NCBI GenBank assembly: GCA_017473335.1
Contig: JAFULN010000049.1
Span: 1 to 50,410 of the forward strand
Origin: Erysipelotrichaceae bacterium
Lineage (GTDB): Bacteria > Bacillota_I > Bacilli_A > Erysipelotrichales > Erysipelotrichaceae
Length of the DNA stretch: 50,410 nucleotides
Direction of reading: 5' to 3'
Shown: positions 34,967 through 44,070 of the stretch, one piece after another
Position numbering within the stretch: the first letter of the stretch is position 1
Layout of the letters: every line of letters begins with the position of its first letter
Notes under the pieces: model-generated
Told to the model about the DNA's origin: nothing
Database searches by the model: none
The model's input: only the letters and a program-made list of their open reading frames with translations
Position numbers and translations under genes: made by a program

Positions 34967-35930
34967 GTTGTTTTCCTCTTAATAAGCACATCATTAGAAA
35001 AGAAATGAAGATTAGAAGCAGTGTTATAGGTTTAGAAACTGTAGTGATGCCTAGTACGGTAGGAATATATCCTAGAAATAATGCGAAAGTTAAAAGCCCA
35101 AATGCATATCCACTGGCATTTTTCATTTCCAGTGTGATTTCTTTTAGACAGATAGGCATCGTCATGTTGAAAAAGAAAACACTTAATAGTCCTAATAACA
35201 TATGTTCTGCACCAGTAAAGAGAAGAAATGAAAGAAATAAAGATAGAAGTGCTGCTTTTTTAGAACCTATCCAATCTGCCATAATACCACCCATTGCCTT
35301 GCCAAAGACAACTGCTGTTGTCAAAAGAAGAAGATGTTCACTTTTCCATGGCAAAGACCATGTGAATCCTGCGAAGGAACGAAGAATCACGACGATAAAC
35401 AATCCTGCAATTAAGCATTTCGAGGATATTTTTGATGGTGTATCTGGTTCACCTTCATAGTTAATTTTCATAAGCAGAACACAAAGTACTAACAATGCAA
35501 ACCCTAATAGCCATGATAAAGATAAAGATGAATTTGCCAGCATTGTACCTAATGTAATTCCATAAGCACCAGGTGCTACAAAGATTCCCAATGCACTTGA
35601 ACCATGTAAATGGTCTAATATTGGTTTTCCTTCACCTAGATGATATAATGAATTACCTAATCCAATCAATAATACTGTAACTATTAATGGCCACGGAAAC
35701 AAAGATGCAATCACCAGAAATGTACCTAAGATTGACCATTTGAACTGAGGGTAGGCATCCGCAATGATACCAAAAGGCATCTGCATCGCAAATGCCATAA
35801 AATTATAAATAATCAGAATCTGTGCAGCAGATGTACTTTCATGAAGTCGAGATAGGACGACATAAGCACAGCTGAAATCAATCAGAAAATGACCTGTTGA
35901 AGCAATCGTTAATGAGATGTTGTTTTTCAT
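34959..35930 (-). CDS. Short MFS-like transporter, first gene of the envelope operon
   Basis: The 323-residue protein has about ten hydrophobic segments and an MFS-type appearance (FGIIADAYPQFKW resembles the loop 2-3 motif; ADWIGSKKAA in the second half repeats it). Standard MFS carriers are about 400 residues with 12 helices, so this is short. There is no clear ribosome binding site; a TACAAT box lies only 6 bases before the ATG, so the mRNA could be leaderless. The downstream genes overlap head to tail, making this the first gene of a five-gene unit. Confidence 0.75.
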   Translation of the reverse strand: MKNNISLTIASTGHFLIDFSCAYVVLSRLHESTSAAQILIIYNFMAFAMQMPFGIIADAYPQFKWSILGTFLVIASLFPWPLIVTVLLIGLGNSLYHLGEGKPILDHLHGSSALGIFVAPGAYGITLGTMLANSSLSLSWLLGFALLVLCVLLMKINYEGEPDTPSKISSKCLIAGLFIVVILRSFAGFTWSLPWKSEHLLLLTTAVVFGKAMGGIMADWIGSKKAALLSLFLSFLLFTGAEHMLLGLLSVFFFNMTMPICLKEITLEMKNASGYAFGLLTFALFLGYIPTVLGITTVSKPITLLLIFISFLMMCLLRGKQHD

Positions 35931-35947
35931 GATTCTATTGTAAAAGA

Positions 35948-35972
35948 AATCGGGTAGAAATACTACCCGATT
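35948..35972 (-). terminator. Hairpin terminator between DUF1361 and MFS-like genes
   Basis: AATCGGGTAG pairs with CTACCCGATT at the end of the DUF1361 gene; on the minus strand TTCTTTT follows. Confidence 0.75.
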
Positions 35973-36628
35973 GACTGATTTTCATGATGTGAAGTCATCA
36001 TTGTTTCAAAGATGATATAGGCAGTAAAATAGAAGACTGCAATCATGCATGTGAAGATGATTGTAAAAGCATTGATGTTTTCTAAGAGTTTTTGAAACAG
36101 TGAGAATGGATGAAGGATATCCCAGCTGTTCAATCGAAGAAATCTTCCGATGTAGACACCATACCCACAAAGTAAACTTATCAGCACAATCCAAAGAAGA
36201 CGCAGCAAATAAGATTTGAAATGCAGCTTTTGTGTAATCAGATAGGTTGAAAATAAGCCTGAAACCATGGCAAAGAAAACGCCTGACGCAATATAAAACA
36301 ATTCAATCCATGCAGATAGATTTTGCAGGTAGATGTCCTGTGAACCTACAAAGGATGATGAATCCAGATAAATCAAATCAGTGACCATATAACAGGCATT
36401 AGGAAGAAACAGCAGCCAGAGGACACTGAGTCCAATCGTAAAAAGATTCCAGTGAAGAAGCATCTGTGCCCCAAGTGCAAAGAATACAGGAAGTACAGCT
36501 AGAAAAAGATTCCAAAACAGCCAAGACAGATATAGACTTCCTCCATAATGATTGATTGCGATTCCACAGCCAGCATAGATAAAAAGCACGATGATAAGCA
36601 ATGCGAATAATTTGAGATTTTTTCTCAT
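35963..36628 (-). CDS. DUF1361 membrane protein
   Basis: The 221-residue protein has about six membrane helices and the family signature LPNACYMVTDLIYLD near residue 78. The start at 36628 has GGAGGAGT just upstream; a longer frame to 36685 is rejected. DUF1361 function is unknown. It is divergent from the feoAB fusion and may share its control region. Confidence 0.83.
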   Translation of the reverse strand: MRKNLKLFALLIIVLFIYAGCGIAINHYGGSLYLSWLFWNLFLAVLPVFFALGAQMLLHWNLFTIGLSVLWLLFLPNACYMVTDLIYLDSSSFVGSQDIYLQNLSAWIELFYIASGVFFAMVSGLFSTYLITQKLHFKSYLLRLLWIVLISLLCGYGVYIGRFLRLNSWDILHPFSLFQKLLENINAFTIIFTCMIAVFYFTAYIIFETMMTSHHENQSIG

Positions 36629-36719
36629 AGTAACTCCTCCAAACTGATGATTATTATACATGTTTTTATCATGGATGTTGTGCAAGTGTGATGAAAATAT
36701 ACAAATAATGACAAAATTC

Positions 36720-36747
36720 TTTACTGTAGGATGATGAGTGATATAAT
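36720..36747 (+). promoter_or_regulatory. Promoter of the FeoA-FeoB gene
   Basis: TTTACT (36720-36725), 16-base spacer, TATAAT (36742-36747). Transcription would begin near 36754, which excludes the upstream ATG at 36731 as a start. Confidence 0.6.
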
Positions 36748-36790
36748 CAATTTGTTAGATGTGGCTAATGTTATGAAAGAAGGGAACTTC

Positions 36791-39136
36791 GTGAATTTAA
36801 GAGAATTAGGCATTGGAAAAAGTGCAAAGGTGCTAAAAGTAGGTGGATCAGGAGCACTTCGTCAGCATTTTTTAGATATGGGTATTATTCCTGGTGCTGA
36901 AGTAACGCTGATGAAATATGCACCTATGGGAGATCCAATGGAACTGAGAATCCATGGATATGAGTTGACACTCCGATTGGATGATGCAGCTCAGATTGAA
37001 ATCGAAGAGATTAAAGACAAAAAGATTCAAAAAAGATCAGCAAAAGAAAAGAAAATGGAACATCCAGGTTATGGAGAAGGTGGAAGATATCATGAAAAAG
37101 AGAATGAACATCCTCTTCCTAAAGGAACACTTCTGACTTTTGCATTGGCTGGAAATCAAAACAGCGGGAAAACGACACTGTTTAATCAGCTGACAGGATC
37201 TTCTCAGCATGTGGGGAATTTTCCAGGAGTTACTGTAGATCGTAAAGATGGAAAAATCAGAGGGACAGAGAATACACTGGTAACGGATTTGCCAGGTATT
37301 TATTCAATGTCTCCTTATTCAAGTGAAGAACTTGTGACAAGACAGTTTATTTTAAATGAAAAACCAAAAGGTATCATTAATATTGTAGATGCGACCAACA
37401 TTGAACGAAATCTATATTTGACGATGCAGCTTTTGGAATTGGATGTACCAATGGTTTTAGCACTGAACATGATGGATGAAGTTCGTAAAAACAATGGGTC
37501 TGTTGATGTTAATTTGATGGAACAGATGCTGGGGATTCCTGTCATTCCAATTTCTGCATCTAAAAATGAAGGTGTAGGAGAAGTTATTTCTCATGCGATA
37601 CATGTGGCGCAGTATCAGGAGAAACCTGAAAAAATTGATTTTTGCGGTATGGCTGAAAAGGGTGGTGCACTTCATCGCTGCATGCATGCCATAATGCATT
37701 TGATTGTAGACCACTGTGAAGCTGCAGATCTTCCTGTACGTTTTGCTGCCAGCAAGATCATTGAAGGCGATCAGATGATTTTACAGATGCTTCAGCTGGA
37801 TCAAAATGAAAAAGAAATGGTTGAACATATTATAGTTCAAATGGAAAAAGAAAGAGGATTAGACCGTGCTGCTGCAATGGCTGATATGCGTTTTAGCTTT
37901 ATTGAAAAAGTATGCAGTCAAACCGTAGTTAAACCTCAGGAAAGCCTTGAGCATTTGCGTTCCCAAAAACTGGATCAGATTTTAACAGGCAAGTATACAG
38001 CGATTCCTGCATTTATTGCGATTATGGGTGCTGTCTTCTATTTAAGCTTTAATGTGATAGGGTCTTTCTTAGAAGAACTGCTCTCAATGGGGATTGATGC
38101 AATGACTTCAGCAGTAGATGGCTGGATGAGTGCAGCAGGTGTCAATGAAGTGCTGCATTCATTGGTGATTGATGGGGTGTTCAACGGGGTAGGATCTGTG
38201 ATTGGATTTTTACCGATTATCATTACAATGTTCTTTTTCTTGTCGATGTTAGAAGATAGCGGATATATGGCGCGTGTTGCCTTTGTGCTAGATAAATTGT
38301 TAAGAAAGATTGGTTTGTCTGGACGTAGTATTGTACCGCTTCTGATTGGCTTTGGCTGTACAGTGCCTGGTGTTATGGCAAGCCGTACACTGCCTTCTGA
38401 ACGTGACCGTAAAATGACCATCTTGTTGACCTCATTTATGAGCTGTTCTGCAAAACTTCCAATTTATGCGTTTTTTGTCGACGCTTTTTTTCCAAACTAT
38501 CAGGCACTGATTATGATTGGATTGTACGTTTTAGGCATCGTTATGGCGATAATGACTGCGCTAATCTTTAAAAATACTTTGTTTACTGGTGAAGCAGTAC
38601 CGTTTGTGATGGAGCTGCCAAACTATCGTATGCCTGGATTTAAAAATGTAGCGCAATTGCTTTGGGAGAAGGCAAAAGATTTCCTTCAGCGTGCCTTTAC
38701 AGTCATTTATGTGGCAACCATTGTGATTTGGGCTCTTCAGAATCTAGATGTAACCTTCTCTTTGGTTTCTAATTCTCAGGATTCTCTTCTGGCAATGACA
38801 GCAGGAGTGATTTCACCTGTTTTAGCACCACTAGGACTGAATGACTGGCGTATTTCAACAGCACTGATCACTGGATTTATGGCAAAAGAAAGTGTTGTAT
38901 CAACATTATCTGTCTTATTTGGAAGTACAGAAGCGCTGCTGATGGCGATTTCTCCTGTGGCTGCAGCATCACTTCTTGTGTTCTGTCTGCTTTATACTCC
39001 ATGTGTTGCAGCTGTTTCTGCAATTAAACGTGAATTAGGTGGAAAATGGGCTTTGGGCGTTGTATTTGGACAATGTGCTGTTGCCTGGCTTGCAGCTTTT
39101 GTCATTCGAGTGATTGGTTTGATGCTTGGATTTTAG
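36791..39136 (+). CDS. feoB: FeoA-FeoB fusion, ferrous iron transporter
   Basis: The 781-residue protein imports Fe2+. Residues 1 to about 77 are a FeoA (SH3-like) domain beginning VNLRELGIGKSAKVLKV, then a charged linker and FeoB: GTPase motifs GNQNSGKTT, DLPGIYSM and NMMDE, followed by about ten membrane helices with GCTVPG and the conserved MSCSAKLP. The frame could begin at ATG 36731, but a promoter -10 box lies there, so GTG 36791, with AAGAAGGGA before it, is favoured; ATG 36773 is another option. FeoA and FeoB are usually separate genes. Confidence 0.88.
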   Translation: MNLRELGIGKSAKVLKVGGSGALRQHFLDMGIIPGAEVTLMKYAPMGDPMELRIHGYELTLRLDDAAQIEIEEIKDKKIQKRSAKEKKMEHPGYGEGGRYHEKENEHPLPKGTLLTFALAGNQNSGKTTLFNQLTGSSQHVGNFPGVTVDRKDGKIRGTENTLVTDLPGIYSMSPYSSEELVTRQFILNEKPKGIINIVDATNIERNLYLTMQLLELDVPMVLALNMMDEVRKNNGSVDVNLMEQMLGIPVIPISASKNEGVGEVISHAIHVAQYQEKPEKIDFCGMAEKGGALHRCMHAIMHLIVDHCEAADLPVRFAASKIIEGDQMILQMLQLDQNEKEMVEHIIVQMEKERGLDRAAAMADMRFSFIEKVCSQTVVKPQESLEHLRSQKLDQILTGKYTAIPAFIAIMGAVFYLSFNVIGSFLEELLSMGIDAMTSAVDGWMSAAGVNEVLHSLVIDGVFNGVGSVIGFLPIIITMFFFLSMLEDSGYMARVAFVLDKLLRKIGLSGRSIVPLLIGFGCTVPGVMASRTLPSERDRKMTILLTSFMSCSAKLPIYAFFVDAFFPNYQALIMIGLYVLGIVMAIMTALIFKNTLFTGEAVPFVMELPNYRMPGFKNVAQLLWEKAKDFLQRAFTVIYVATIVIWALQNLDVTFSLVSNSQDSLLAMTAGVISPVLAPLGLNDWRISTALITGFMAKESVVSTLSVLFGSTEALLMAISPVAAASLLVFCLLYTPCVAAVSAIKRELGGKWALGVVFGQCAVAWLAAFVIRVIGLMLGF

Positions 39137-39157
39137 GGTTTCAGTTTGAAACCCTTT
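39136..39157 (+). terminator. Terminator of the feoAB gene
   Basis: GGGTTTCA pairs with TGAAACCC around GTT, followed by TTTT, overlapping the stop codon. Confidence 0.8.
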
Positions 39158-39184
39158 TAAATTGAGATAAAGGTTTGGGATTTA

Positions 39185-39213
39185 TTGAGATTTTATGGTG
39201 AAAATGATATAAT
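39185..39213 (+). promoter_or_regulatory. Promoter of the ATP-grasp/esterase cluster
   Basis: TTGAGA (39185-39190), 17-base spacer, TATAAT (39208-39213). AAGGGGG lies before the ATG at 39256. Confidence 0.75.
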
Positions 39214-39255
39214 CACTTAAAATGAAAATATAATCCTTATAAAGGGGGCAGTTTT

Positions 39256-40449
39256 ATGAATTTCGTATTTATCTCTCCAAATTTCCCTAGAAATTACTAT
39301 AATTATTGTAAAGGTTTAAAAGAAAACGGCGCAAATGTACTTGGTGTAGGTGACGAACCTTATGATGCCCTTGCACCAGAATTGAAAAATGCAATGACAG
39401 AATACTTTAAGGTGAACAGCCTTGAAAACTATGATGAAGTCTATCGTGCAGTAGCATTTTTTGCATGGAAATACGGTAAGATTGACTGGCTGGAATCAAA
39501 TAATGAATACTGGCTGGAAAAAGATGCACGTTTGAGAACTGATTTTAATATCAATACAGGTATTAAAGAAGATCAGATTAGTTTTATCAAATATAAGAGT
39601 GAAATGAAAGCTTTCTATGAAAAAGCAGGTGTTCCTGTTGCGCGTTATCATTTGACTACAACTCTGGAAGAAGGCAAGAAGTTTATTGAAAAAGTAGGCT
39701 ATCCTGTTATCGTAAAACCAGATAATGGTGTTGGCGCTGCGCGTACATGGAAAATCAAGAATGATGCAGATTTAGAAGCATTCTATAATGAGCCACAGAT
39801 TACTCAGATGATTATGGAAGAATTTATCAATGGTGATTTGATTTCTTATGATGGTATTGCGGATTCTAACCGTAATGTTATTTTGGAAACTCATCATGTG
39901 TTCCCAGTTCCAATTATGGACGCCGTGAATGATAATCTGGATGTTTATTACTGGAATGAACGTGAAATTCCTGAAGATTTAAAGGATGTTGGTCGCAGAG
40001 TGATCAAAGCATTCCCAACAAACAGTCGTTTCTTCCACTGTGAATATTTCCGTCTTCGTGAAGACAAGGAAGGGCTTGGCAAGAAGGGGGATATTTTAGG
40101 TCTTGAAGTGAATATGCGTTCACCAGGAGGACCTACTCCGGATATGATGAACTATTCTAGTGATATTGATGTGTTTAAAGTATGGGCAAACATGGTTTGT
40201 TACGATGAAGCACGTGTGGATACACAAAACAAGAAGTATTATGTGGTTTATGCAGCACGTCGTGATGATCATCAGTATGAACATACAACAGATGAAGTTG
40301 CATCTTGGTATAAGGATTATCTGGTGATGAATCAGAGAGTTCCTGCAGTCTTGTCTGGTGCAATGGGTGACTGGCTGATGATGGCTAGATTTGAAACAAA
40401 AGAAGAAATCATGCCATTTGTAAAGAATGTCTGCGAAAAATATGTGTAA
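39256..40449 (+). CDS. ATP-grasp domain carboxylate-amine ligase-like protein
   Basis: The 397-residue protein has an N-terminal Rossmann-like domain and an ATP-grasp fold: GYPVIVKPDNGVGA binds ATP, and LGLEVNMRSPGG carries the metal-binding Glu/Asn. Relatives ligate a carboxylate to an amine (or thiol) through an acyl phosphate. The substrate is unknown. It is followed at once by two alpha/beta-hydrolases, which could hydrolyse or transfer the product. A strong promoter precedes it. Confidence 0.8.
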   Translation: MNFVFISPNFPRNYYNYCKGLKENGANVLGVGDEPYDALAPELKNAMTEYFKVNSLENYDEVYRAVAFFAWKYGKIDWLESNNEYWLEKDARLRTDFNINTGIKEDQISFIKYKSEMKAFYEKAGVPVARYHLTTTLEEGKKFIEKVGYPVIVKPDNGVGAARTWKIKNDADLEAFYNEPQITQMIMEEFINGDLISYDGIADSNRNVILETHHVFPVPIMDAVNDNLDVYYWNEREIPEDLKDVGRRVIKAFPTNSRFFHCEYFRLREDKEGLGKKGDILGLEVNMRSPGGPTPDMMNYSSDIDVFKVWANMVCYDEARVDTQNKKYYVVYAARRDDHQYEHTTDEVASWYKDYLVMNQRVPAVLSGAMGDWLMMARFETKEEIMPFVKNVCEKYV

Positions 40450-40464
40450 TGAAGGAGAGTTTGA

Positions 40465-41223
40465 ATGCATACTGCCTATTATAAGGAATACAGCACAAAT
40501 CTGAACCGTGATATGGAATTCAGAGTTTATGGACATGCAGGTAAGCCGTGTGTGGTTTTCCCTGCTCAGGATGGCCGTTTCTTTGACTTTGAAAATTTCG
40601 GTATGGTTGAATGCTGCAAAGAATTTATTGAAGCAGGAAAACTGCAGCTGTTCTGCGTGGATGGCAATGACTGGAACAGCTGGACTGCAAAAGGTGATGA
40701 AGGCTGGCGTATCGGTCAGCAAGAAAACTACATACGCTATATCTGCGATGAGTTCATCCCTCGTGTTTATGAAATCCACAATGAAACTTCTGGTGAAGAC
40801 TACTGGGGTAAGGTAATGACAACAGGATGTTCAATGGGGGCAACTCATGCGCTGAACTTCCTTTTGCGTCGACCTGATATCTTTGATACAGTGATTGGAC
40901 TGAGTGGAGTATATCATGCTTCTTACTTCTTCCCTAACTATCATGATTCTCGCATCTATTTCAATTCACCAACTGATTTTATGAAAGGAATGCCATGGAA
41001 TCATAGTGTTTTGGAACAGTATAGAAAATGCAGAATTATTCTGTGCTGTGGTCAGGGAGCTTGGGAAAGTGAATCCATTGAGGATACTGCTATTCTTAAA
41101 ACTGAGTTTGAACGTCTTCAAATTCCAGCATGGTGTGATTTCTGGGGTTATGATGTGAATCATGACTGGCCTTGGTGGAAGATTCAGTTCCCTTATTTCT
41201 TGAAGAGTCTGAATCTGGATTAA
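40465..41223 (+). CDS. Esterase-like alpha/beta-hydrolase, copy 1
   Basis: The 252-residue cytosolic protein resembles the esterase D/enterochelin-esterase-like family: nucleophile elbow TGCSMG (catalytic Ser about residue 126), then the C-terminal HDW with the catalytic His. The unusual Cys just before the Ser is notable. The product or substrate is unknown. It lies 15 bases after the ATP-grasp gene (GGAGAG site) and before another esterase, with a terminator between them. Confidence 0.8.
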   Translation: MHTAYYKEYSTNLNRDMEFRVYGHAGKPCVVFPAQDGRFFDFENFGMVECCKEFIEAGKLQLFCVDGNDWNSWTAKGDEGWRIGQQENYIRYICDEFIPRVYEIHNETSGEDYWGKVMTTGCSMGATHALNFLLRRPDIFDTVIGLSGVYHASYFFPNYHDSRIYFNSPTDFMKGMPWNHSVLEQYRKCRIILCCGQGAWESESIEDTAILKTEFERLQIPAWCDFWGYDVNHDWPWWKIQFPYFLKSLNLD

Positions 41224-41232
41224 CTGTTTGAT

Positions 41233-41256
41233 AAGGAATGCGTTTTCGCATTCCTT
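41233..41256 (+). terminator. Hairpin between the two esterase genes
   Basis: AAGGAATGCG pairs with CGCATTCCTT around TTTT and a T-rich tail follows. It may separate the second esterase, which has its own GGAGGA site, from the first. Confidence 0.65.
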
Positions 41257-41278
41257 CCTTTCTTAAGGAGGAATTTTC

Positions 41279-42043
41279 ATGATTAAAAAAGAAAAAGTAC
41301 TGATTACACCATACAATGAAAAAAGAAGACTGCACATATATTTGCCTGCCTGTGTAAAAAAGGGACAAAGATGTGGAGTTATCTATATGTTTGATGGACA
41401 TAATCTGTTCAATGATAAAGATGCAACTTATGGTAAAAGCTGGGGATTAAAAAAATATCTTGATGAAAAGCGTTTGCCGGTGATTGTTGTGGGACTTGAA
41501 TGCAATCACAAAGGAAACTTAAGATTGTGTGAATTCTCACCTTACAATTTTAATGATAAAGAACTTGGAAAAGTGACTGCATCAGGAAAAGAATTGACAC
41601 GCTGGATTGTGGATGAACTGAAGCCTTATATCGATTCAAAATATCCAACAATTCCTGATCGTGAACATACTGCCATTGGTGGAAGCTCTATGGGGGGTCT
41701 TATGGCACTGTTTATTGGGGCAACGGAAAGTGAAACATTTTCTAAGGCAATTTGTGTTTCTCCTCATCACAAGCATATGATGAAACCTTTAATGAGGGAT
41801 GTTTCTGGTCCTGTTCATCCAGATACTTTCTTTTATATCAGCTGGGGTGCTAATGAAGTGCGTACCAAACAGGCGCTGGCAACTCTTTCAGAGGCCAATC
41901 TCAGACTTGCAGGTGCATTAAGAGGACGTGCAGATGTTTCATGTCATCTTTATCCTAATCAGGATCATTCAGAAGCATCTTGGGAAAAAGAAACACCAAT
42001 CTGGATAAAAGAGTCTGGTATCATGAATTGGGAGGCAAAATAA
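41279..42043 (+). CDS. Esterase-like alpha/beta-hydrolase, copy 2
   Basis: The 254-residue protein has the esterase-family core with IYMFDGHNLF, the nucleophile elbow IGGSSMGG and a C-terminal NQDHSEASWEKE histidine. It resembles putative esterases of the esterase D type. GGAGGAATTTTC precedes the ATG. It directly abuts the HD protein gene (stop at 42041-42043, ATG at 42044), so those two are coupled. Confidence 0.82.
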   Translation: MIKKEKVLITPYNEKRRLHIYLPACVKKGQRCGVIYMFDGHNLFNDKDATYGKSWGLKKYLDEKRLPVIVVGLECNHKGNLRLCEFSPYNFNDKELGKVTASGKELTRWIVDELKPYIDSKYPTIPDREHTAIGGSSMGGLMALFIGATESETFSKAICVSPHHKHMMKPLMRDVSGPVHPDTFFYISWGANEVRTKQALATLSEANLRLAGALRGRADVSCHLYPNQDHSEASWEKETPIWIKESGIMNWEAK

Positions 42044-42598
42044 ATGGAAATTTCAAAATATTTGGAAATTGTACATTTTGCAGAAAAACTGAAAAATGTC
42101 ATGCGTCACAGCTATACTTCCAATGGACGACATGAAAGTACTGCTGAACACAGCTGGCGTTTAGCACTGATGGCTTATTTTATGAAAGATGAATTTGAAC
42201 ATCTGGATATGAACAAAGTCATTACCATGTGTCTGATTCATGATTTAGGTGAAGTAATTACAGGAGATATTCCAGTGTTCAATAAAACTTCCAAAGATAG
42301 AGAAACAGAAGCAGATTTGTTGAATGGATGGGTACGCTCTCTTCCTGAGCCTTATGCGTCAGAAATGAGTCAGCTGTATCAGGAAATGGAAGCTTTAGAA
42401 ACCGATGAGGCAAAACTGTACAAGGCATTGGATCAAATAGAAGCAGTTGATCAGCATAATTTAGCTGATTTAAGCACGTGGGAAGATCATGAAGTAGAAC
42501 TTCAGCTTCATCATGGAGAAAAGAACGCCAACCACTTTGAAGTTACACAACGTTTAAGAGATGCGATTCGTCAAGAAACCATTGATAAAATCAAATAA
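42044..42598 (+). CDS. HD-domain phosphohydrolase (YfbR/HDDC2-like)
   Basis: The 184-residue protein has the HD metal-binding residues HESTAEHSW, IHDLGEVITGDIP and a final Asp in DQIEAVDQHN. YfbR-type enzymes are 5'-deoxynucleotidases; HDDC2-like proteins are similar. It has no membrane segment. It is immediately downstream of the second esterase and is closed by a terminator. Confidence 0.87.
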   Translation: MEISKYLEIVHFAEKLKNVMRHSYTSNGRHESTAEHSWRLALMAYFMKDEFEHLDMNKVITMCLIHDLGEVITGDIPVFNKTSKDRETEADLLNGWVRSLPEPYASEMSQLYQEMEALETDEAKLYKALDQIEAVDQHNLADLSTWEDHEVELQLHHGEKNANHFEVTQRLRDAIRQETIDKIK

Positions 42599-42617
42599 CC
42601 TGCGATTTTCGCAGGTT
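42597..42617 (+). terminator. Terminator after the HD-domain gene
   Basis: AACCTGCGA pairs with TCGCAGGTT around a TTT loop and is followed by TT. Confidence 0.75.
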
Positions 42618-42679
42618 TTCATCTTTTTAATGCACATTTTAAACTCATCCAAGTATAATAGAGACAGGAGCGTGATAGT

Positions 42680-43303
42680 ATGAAAGTCTTGTTGTTGAAT
42701 GGTGGTCCACATCCACAAGGATGTATTGCAACAGCATTAGAAGAAATCGCAAGAGTATTAAAATTCGAAGGAATCGACAGTGAAATTGTTTGGGTTGGCA
42801 ATCAGCCAGTTGCCGGATGCATTGATTGTGAAGCCTGCAGTAAAACAGGAAAGTGCTTTCGAAATGATGGGGTCAATGAATTTGTAGAAAAGGCAAAAGA
42901 AGCAGATGGATTCATCTTTGGTTCACCAGTGCACTATGCAAGTGCATCAGGAGCAATCACTTCATTTTTAGATCGTGTTTTTTATTGTGGGGCAAAGTAT
43001 TTTAAAGGAAAACCAGGTGCTGCAATTGCATCGTGCCGCCGTGCAGGATCAACCGCAACATTAGATCAGCTGAACAAGTATTTCACAATTAATCAGATGC
43101 CTATTGTTTCTTCACAGTATTGGAACATGGTTCATGGAAATACTCGTGTAGAAGTGCTTCAGGATTTAGAAGGGATGCAGATTATGCGTACTTTAGCGAG
43201 AAATATGGCTTGGATGCTGAAATGCATTGAAGCAGGGAAAGAAAAAGGCATTGAATTTCCTGTGTCACCTGAGAAAAAAGTGCATACTAATTTCATACGA
43301 TAA
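42680..43303 (+). CDS. Flavodoxin-family NAD(P)H-dependent FMN reductase
   Basis: The 207-residue protein has a flavodoxin-like fold with the phosphate loop NGGPHPQGCIATAL, a Cys cluster GCIDCEACSKTGKC (possibly redox-active or metal-binding) and GSPVHYASASG for the flavin ring. Such iron-sulfur flavoprotein-like or NADPH-dependent reductases act in the cytosol on quinones or metals. A TATAAT box lies at 42654-42659 and AGGAGC precedes the ATG. A bidirectional terminator follows. Confidence 0.87.
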   Translation: MKVLLLNGGPHPQGCIATALEEIARVLKFEGIDSEIVWVGNQPVAGCIDCEACSKTGKCFRNDGVNEFVEKAKEADGFIFGSPVHYASASGAITSFLDRVFYCGAKYFKGKPGAAIASCRRAGSTATLDQLNKYFTINQMPIVSSQYWNMVHGNTRVEVLQDLEGMQIMRTLARNMAWMLKCIEAGKEKGIEFPVSPEKKVHTNFIR

Positions 43304-43304
43304 A

Positions 43305-43329
43305 AAACGAGTTCAGTTTGAACTCGTTT
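43305..43329. terminator. Bidirectional terminator
   Basis: AAACGAGTTCA pairs with TGAACTCGTTT and serves the convergent reductase and SGNH genes. Confidence 0.82.
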
Positions 43330-43969
43330 ACATTTTATACAACAAGACATTCGCAATTTTTCTTGCAATACGAAGATAACCTTCTTTTGAAGGATGTAGT
43401 CCATCTGGAAGCAGACGTTCTTTAATTTCTGGGATATCAGGTGTAATACCACTTTCATTAAATAAATCTAAAACCATTATACTATGATTTTGACATACAT
43501 CTAAAATAGCCTGACGATAATCTAAAAGATTAACACCTGATTCACTTTTTGTACTCCAGTGACGATATCCCTTAAACCCATTGGCTTTCATTGGTGTAAT
43601 AAACAAGATATCTGCTAATGGATACTTTTTCTGAAGACCATCTGCAATCAGATTCAGCGCCCCGTAGAATGTTTCAGGGCTGTATGATGTGATATCTCCT
43701 AATGGAAGTGCATGGTTGCAGTCATTGATACCTCCCCACACGATGATAATATCTGATTCTGGATCCATTAATCTATAACGATCTACAAATGCCTGATCCC
43801 AACCAGCGCCTCTTGTGATTCGTGTTCCTGCAATGCCATAATTATTGATTCTTTTGACTGGAAGCATTTCTGTTAGATAATGTGTCCAGCTGATATCATT
43901 ATTTCCAACACCCTGTGTAATGCTGTCGCCAAGACAGCTGATAACTTTCCCTTCAAGCCATGACTTCAT
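43328..43969 (-). CDS. SGNH/GDSL-family hydrolase
   Basis: The 213-residue cytosolic hydrolase has block I GDSITQG (Ser nucleophile), block II NYGIAGT, block III GGIND and block V DGLHPSKEG (Asp and His of the triad). It likely acts on acyl or carbohydrate esters. There is no signal peptide. AGGTTTTACT precedes the ATG, a weak site. It stands alone between convergent and divergent genes. Confidence 0.88.
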   Translation of the reverse strand: MKSWLEGKVISCLGDSITQGVGNNDISWTHYLTEMLPVKRINNYGIAGTRITRGAGWDQAFVDRYRLMDPESDIIIVWGGINDCNHALPLGDITSYSPETFYGALNLIADGLQKKYPLADILFITPMKANGFKGYRHWSTKSESGVNLLDYRQAILDVCQNHSIMVLDLFNESGITPDIPEIKERLLPDGLHPSKEGYLRIARKIANVLLYKM

Positions 43970-44070
43970 AGTAAAACCTCCATTTTATTCAGTATATCAC
44001 AAATAGAAAGCTTTAAAAATGATTCTGATTTCTTTGAGGAATTGTGTATAATAGAGTCGAGGTGAACGAT

